Shown: piece after piece, positions 52,552 to 56,039 of the stretch
Layout: each line of letters opens with the position of its first letter
Position numbering within the stretch: position 1 is the stretch's first letter
Program-made: the position numbers and the translations under genes
Notes under the pieces: model-generated
Told to the model about the DNA's origin: nothing
Seen by the model: the letters and a program-made list of their open reading frames with translations, nothing else
The model's database searches: none
From: Sandaracinaceae bacterium
GTDB taxonomy: Bacteria > Myxococcota_A > Polyangia > Polyangiales > Sandaracinaceae
Assembly (NCBI GenBank): GCA_019694315.1
Contig: JAIBCE010000009.1
Coordinates: 1 to 56,039 of the forward strand
Length of the DNA stretch: 56,039 bases
Direction: 5' to 3'

Positions 52552-52613
52552 AGGATCGCGGGACGATCGTGCGCCGTCAACGCTTGACCCTCGTTCGCGG
52601 CCCGACCCATCCT
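52552..52613. promoter_or_regulatory. Divergent promoter pair between the surface trio and the M16 peptidases
   Basis: Minus strand: TTGACG (52580-52575), 17-bp spacer, GATCCT (52557-52552). Plus strand: TTGACC (52584-52589), 18-bp spacer, CATCCT (52608-52613). The two -35 boxes face each other three bases apart, so the two operons may compete for polymerase or share an activator. Confidence 0.5.
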
Positions 52614-52622
52614 CCCCCGCTC

Positions 52623-53942
52623 ATGCCCAGCCAAAGCCGCGCCACGCATGCGGGCACGGTGCCCTTCGGCGACCGCCTCCGCATCGAGCGCTACCTGCTC
52701 GACAACGGCCTCGAGCTCCTCGTGCTGCCCGATCCGAGCGCCGCGATCGTGTCCTATCACTCGTGGTTTCGCGTGGGCTCGCGCGACGAGGCGCGTGGCA
52801 AGACCGGCCAGGCGCACTTGCTCGAGCACCTGATGTTCATCGCCACCGAGCGCTTCGCCGAGGGCGAATTCGATCGGCTGGTGGAGCAGGCAGGCGGTGA
52901 GAGCAACGCCGCGACGTGGGTCGACTGGACCTACTACTACGAGAACCTCCCGGCCTCCGAGCTGCCTCTCGCCATCGATCTCGAGGCCGAGCGGATGAGC
53001 CGGCTCGTGCTCGCAGCGCCCCGCGTCAAGAGCGAGAAGAGCGTGGTCCTGAGCGAGCGCCGCGATCGCGTCGAGGACGACATCGACGGTGCCGTGTCCG
53101 AGGCACTCTACGCCGCGGCGTTCGGTCGCGGTCACCCGTACGGATGGCCCACGATCGGCTGGGAGCGCGACATCCGAGGCTTCACGGCGCGCGACTGTGT
53201 GGGCTTCTATCGCAAGCACTACGCGCCCGATCGAGCGACGCTGGTCGTCGCGGGCGACATCGATCCGCGCGCCGTCGCGCGTCGCGTCGCACGCGCCTAC
53301 GGGCCGATCCCCGCGTCCGGCGCCGCGCGTCCGCTCGTGCCTGCCCCCGCGCGTCCCTCGCAGCGATCGCGCACGCTCCGGCTCCGCACGCCCACCGAGA
53401 AGGTAGCGCTCGCATGGCGTGCGCCGCGCTTCGCGGATCCCGACCACGCGGCGGCCGTCATCCTCGGCCAGATCCTCTCGGGCGGACGCAGCGCGCGCCT
53501 CTACCGCGAGCTCGTGCAGTCGACCGAGCTCGCCACGGAGGTCCGCGCGAGCGTGGCGCCGTTCGAGCACCACGCGCTCTTCGACCTCTGGATCTCGGCG
53601 CGCGAGGGCGTCCGCATCGATCGTGCGCTCAGGCTCGCGGAGCGAGCGATCGCTCGCCTCGTCGGCGAGCTCGTGTCCGCAGAGGAGCTCGACAAGGTGA
53701 AGAACCGCCTCGAGCTCGGCTTCCTCGCGGCGCTCGAGACGATCCCCGGCAAGGCCGAGCAGATCGGCTTCTCACGGCTCGTCGCCGGCGATCCCGCGCA
53801 CGCCTTCCGTCGCCTCGAGGAGTACCGACGCGTGAGCCCCGCCGACCTCCAGCGTGTCGCCGCCGCGATCTTCGGTGGGCCTCGCGTGACGATCCGCGTC
53901 GAGCCGCGCGTCACCCGCAGCTCGCACCGAGGGGCGGCCTGA
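52623..53942 (+). CDS. M16 zinc metallopeptidase, catalytic subunit
   Basis: 439 aa, normal for a one-chain M16B protease. TGQAHLLEHLMF carries the inverted zinc motif H-x-x-E-H (His65, Glu68, His69) and Glu145 in VVLSERR is the third ligand. The two homologous halves end in a C-terminal M16C domain (EELDKVKNRLELGF). No signal peptide; such enzymes act in the cytoplasm or periplasm on peptides. Its stop overlaps the start of a second M16 protein (TGATG), so the two are made together and probably form the usual heterodimer. The ATG is chosen from the family N-terminus; the frame is open 54 bases further upstream. Confidence 0.93.
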   Translation: MPSQSRATHAGTVPFGDRLRIERYLLDNGLELLVLPDPSAAIVSYHSWFRVGSRDEARGKTGQAHLLEHLMFIATERFAEGEFDRLVEQAGGESNAATWVDWTYYYENLPASELPLAIDLEAERMSRLVLAAPRVKSEKSVVLSERRDRVEDDIDGAVSEALYAAAFGRGHPYGWPTIGWERDIRGFTARDCVGFYRKHYAPDRATLVVAGDIDPRAVARRVARAYGPIPASGAARPLVPAPARPSQRSRTLRLRTPTEKVALAWRAPRFADPDHAAAVILGQILSGGRSARLYRELVQSTELATEVRASVAPFEHHALFDLWISAREGVRIDRALRLAERAIARLVGELVSAEELDKVKNRLELGFLAALETIPGKAEQIGFSRLVAGDPAHAFRRLEEYRRVSPADLQRVAAAIFGGPRVTIRVEPRVTRSSHRGAA

Positions 53943-55315
53943 TGCGCCGCACCCGGCCGATCTCCGAGACGCTCGCTTCGGGGGCGCGGCTCCTCGTCGA
54001 GACCGATGCCTCGATCCCGCTGGTCGACGTCGATCTCGTCGTAAGGGGCGGCTCGGTGCACGATCCCGTCGCCCGTGATGGGCTCGCGCGTCTCTACGCG
54101 CGCTTGCTCCGCCGTGGGACGAAGCGTCGCGCGCTCCCCTCGGCGCGAGCCCTCGGTCCCACGAGCGCCGATGCGCTCGACGAGGCGATCGAGAGCCTCG
54201 GGGGCGCGCTCGCGATCGACGTCACCACGAGCGCCATCCGCTTCCACGGCAGCGTGATCCGTCGCAACCTCCAGCCGTTCTTCGCGCTGATCTCGTCGAT
54301 CTTGCTCGCGCCGGCGATGCGACCCGCCGATCTCGCGTTCGTGCGCCGCGAGGCGCAGGCGGAGCTGGTCGCACAGCTCGACAGCGATCGGTGGCTCGCC
54401 TCCCGCGCCTTCCGACATGCGCTCTTCGCGACGCACCCCTACGGGCGCAGCAACACCGGCACGCCCGAGACGCTCGAGGCGATCACGCTCCGCGAGCTGC
54501 GCGCCTTCCACGAACAACGCCTCCGCAGTGGCTCCGTCGTCGTCGCCTTCGCTGGCGACGTCACCGCGGAGAGCGCGCGCGAGCTCGTCTCGACCTACCT
54601 CGCGGACCTTCCCCGCGGCGAGGCGGTCGAGCTCGAGCTACCCGAGCCGCGCAGCCCGCGCGGCGTGCGCGTCGTGCTCGTCGACAAGCCCGATCGCACG
54701 CAGACGCAGCTCTTCGTGGGCACCCTCGGCGCGCGCATGGGCGAGCGCTCGTTCTATCCATTGCTGGTCGCGAACACCGTGTTCGGCGGCACCTTCAGCG
54801 CGCGTCTCGTCCGCGAGGTGCGCTCGGAGCGAGGCTGGAGCTACAGCGCGCAGAGCCGCCTCTATGCCGATCGCGCGCGCGACGCGTGGGTCGCGTACAC
54901 GCACCCCGCTGTGGAGCATGTCCGAGACTGTCTCGCCCTCGAGCTCGAGCTCGTCCAGCGCTTCGTCGAGGGAGGCGTCCGCGCCCGCGAGGTCGCCTTC
55001 GCGAAGTCGTACCTCACCAAGTCACACGCCTTCGATCGCGACACCGCTGCCAAGCGCCTCGAGCCGCACGTCGAGGCGGCCCTCTTCGGCCTGCCGCTCG
55101 GGTTCTTCGAGGGCTACCCCGAGCGCGTCGCCGCCGTCGAGGCCGAGGCCGCCTCGGCGGCCGTTCGCACGCATCTCGGCGGCCCCTCGGGGCGCGGCAC
55201 CGATCTCGTCGTCGCGGTGCTCGGGCCCCGTCAGCCGCTCGAGCGTTCCCTCGCGACCGTGCCTGGCGTGTCCTCGCTCCACGTGGTGCCCCACGCCGAG
55301 GTCGCTCACCTCTGA
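53942..55315 (+). CDS. M16-family protein lacking the zinc motif (regulatory/non-catalytic subunit)
   Basis: 457 aa. The M16 fold is seen in the N-terminal half (IPLVDVDLVVRGGSVHDPVAR, then LARLYARLLRRGTK in place of the zinc helix) and the C-terminal half (TQTQLFVGTLGARMGERSF, FGGTFSARLVREVRSERGWS). No H-x-x-E-H is present; in M16 heterodimers the partner without the zinc site supplies an R/Y pair to substrate binding, and RSERGWSYSAQSRLY is at that position. Gene overlap (TGATG) implies a 1:1 product ratio with the catalytic subunit. Function: peptide degradation or processing. Confidence 0.92.
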   Translation: MRRTRPISETLASGARLLVETDASIPLVDVDLVVRGGSVHDPVARDGLARLYARLLRRGTKRRALPSARALGPTSADALDEAIESLGGALAIDVTTSAIRFHGSVIRRNLQPFFALISSILLAPAMRPADLAFVRREAQAELVAQLDSDRWLASRAFRHALFATHPYGRSNTGTPETLEAITLRELRAFHEQRLRSGSVVVAFAGDVTAESARELVSTYLADLPRGEAVELELPEPRSPRGVRVVLVDKPDRTQTQLFVGTLGARMGERSFYPLLVANTVFGGTFSARLVREVRSERGWSYSAQSRLYADRARDAWVAYTHPAVEHVRDCLALELELVQRFVEGGVRAREVAFAKSYLTKSHAFDRDTAAKRLEPHVEAALFGLPLGFFEGYPERVAAVEAEAASAAVRTHLGGPSGRGTDLVVAVLGPRQPLERSLATVPGVSSLHVVPHAEVAHL

Positions 55316-55860
55316 TCGGCGAGGAAGGGCAGCGTCGGCGACGGCGCGGCGATCTCGATCCTGGCGCGTCGCGTGAGCGCGTCCGTTCCGTGGAGAGAGG
55401 TCTCGGGCCCTGAGCGCACACGTTACTCGGCTGACACCTCGGGCTGAGACCCAGCGCTTCTCCGGGGGATCTCGCGTGGCACATCGGTTGCCCCATGCCC
55501 CGCCCGCCGTCTCCCCGCCTGCCTCTGGCGTGCGGCCGGTGACGGTGCTCTTGGCTTGTCGTGCTCGAACGTTCCCCGCTCCTGCGAGCGCTCCCCCGGT
55601 CCGGGTTGACAGTCCCGGCTCCGTGGGTCCTACTCGCGCGCCTTCGCGGTCTCGCCGCGAGGTCGTCACGCGTGCACGCGCGTGTGGCGGGACATCCGGA
55701 TCCCCCGATCTCCCGATCCTCGATCCTCGATGTGGCGGCGCGAATCGCGCCTCGCTCGACCGACATTCGAACCGCTCGTCCCCCGAGATTCTTCCGACCT
55801 CATTTCCGCCATCTCGTGGCCTCGGTCCGCAGCCCGTCGGTCCGACCGTTTGGAGAGCCC
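55316..55860. other. 545-bp gap without a supported gene
   Basis: No open frame here has coding character. TTGACA (55606-55611) has a weak -10 candidate CCTACT or TACTCG 17-19 bp later; if used, the downstream gene would have a leader of over 200 bases. CGATC is repeated four times (55706-55729), and GGCGCG-aat-CGCGCC (55737-55751) is a perfect 6-bp hairpin. These may be regulatory, but none is certain. Confidence 0.5.
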
Positions 55861-56039
55861 GTGACGCACCTCAAGTCGCTCAGGTCGATCGCCCTCCTCC
55901 TCGCTCTCGCCAGCCCGCTCTTCGCGGCGGGCGTCGGAGCGCAGGACACCACCACGCCGCCCGCGAGCGATCCCAGCGCTGCTCCGGCCGAGGCGCCCCC
56001 GACCGAGGGGGAGGCCGCGCCTGCCACCACCACTGCCAC
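55861..56039 (+). CDS. Exported protein (partial, 3' end off the right edge)
   Basis: 59 codons visible. GTG start with GGAG five bases upstream. MTHLKSLRSIALLLALASPL is a clear signal peptide, probably cleaved after GVGAQ. The mature start is a Pro/Ala/Thr/Glu-rich linker (APAEAPPTEGEAAPATTT). The function cannot be told from the piece in the window. It follows a long gap, so it has its own promoter. Confidence 0.7.
   Translation, partial: MTHLKSLRSIALLLALASPLFAAGVGAQDTTTPPASDPSAAPAEAPPTEGEAAPATTTA

Noticed and set aside
55014..55766. Minus-strand 250-codon frame in the gap before the last gene
   Set aside because: It overlaps the end of the second M16 gene and is Arg/Pro/Ser-rich without domain or start signal.

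Overview
The window is very GC-rich, visibly well above 65% with strong G/C in third codon positions, and reads as a chromosomal segment of a myxobacterium. The gene content fits a Polyangiales/Sandaracinus-like member (inference from style, not a database match). There are many lipoproteins whose mature N-terminus is an Asp/Ala/Gly-rich linker, Cys-rich secreted repeat proteins, MopE-like metal-binding motifs, FG-GAP, RCC1 and PEGA/TPR surface proteins, and a large Ser/Thr kinase. GTG starts are common. About 43 protein genes are supported. No rRNA, tRNA, CRISPR array, insertion sequence or phage gene was seen.

Layout. 1-6.5 kb: a polytopic glycosyltransferase-like protein cut by the left edge, a ZU5/VWA lipoprotein, a class III aminotransferase and a lipoprotein with nine disintegrin-like Cys repeats. 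6.5-8.25 kb: a compact TetR-HIT-HD operon with overlapping genes and a perfect palindromic operator on its promoter. 8.3-14 kb: a secreted YD-repeat/Hint-like protein, ferrochelatase, a polysaccharide deacetylase coupled to a GT2 glycosyltransferase, and an FAD-linked oxidase. 14-18.3 kb: four plus-strand genes (zinc-ribbon/TM/PDZ protein, Cys-rich lipoprotein, unknown, esterase). 18.3-27.9 kb: a minus-strand run of envelope genes (lipoprotein, TRAP-type binding protein, copper monooxygenase-like lipoprotein, LpoA-like TPR/PBP1 lipoprotein, seven-repeat FG-GAP lipoprotein, acyltransferase), interrupted by a six-copy ~154-bp tandem repeat array.

28-33.6 kb: an NTF2-like lipoprotein, an ATC-hydrolase-family protein, two unknown genes of visibly lower GC, and a MopE-like lipoprotein. 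33.7-35.9 kb: the housekeeping block pth-rpsF-rpsR-rplI, with a candidate S6:S18-type RNA leader covering the rpsF ribosome binding site. 35.9-44 kb: FNR-like oxidoreductase, membrane TPR protein, DUF3604 lipoprotein, acyl-CoA-dehydrogenase-like flavoprotein, thrS and a methyltransferase. 44-47.5 kb: a kinase divergent from a two-subunit 3-oxoacid CoA-transferase. 47.6-56 kb: an exported unknown, a translationally coupled trio of surface proteins (lipoprotein, TPR/PEGA protein, RCC1 lipoprotein), a divergent overlapping pair of M16 peptidases, a 545-base gap, and the start of an exported protein cut by the right edge.

The points most worth a second look are the 154-bp tandem array with its chained 55-codon reading frames, the TetR-HIT-HD operon, the YD/Hint exported protein, the disintegrin-like repeat lipoprotein, the S6:S18-like leader, and a recurrent -10-like box 5-9 nt before start codons, which suggests widespread leaderless transcription. 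All family calls come from reading motifs; no database was searched.
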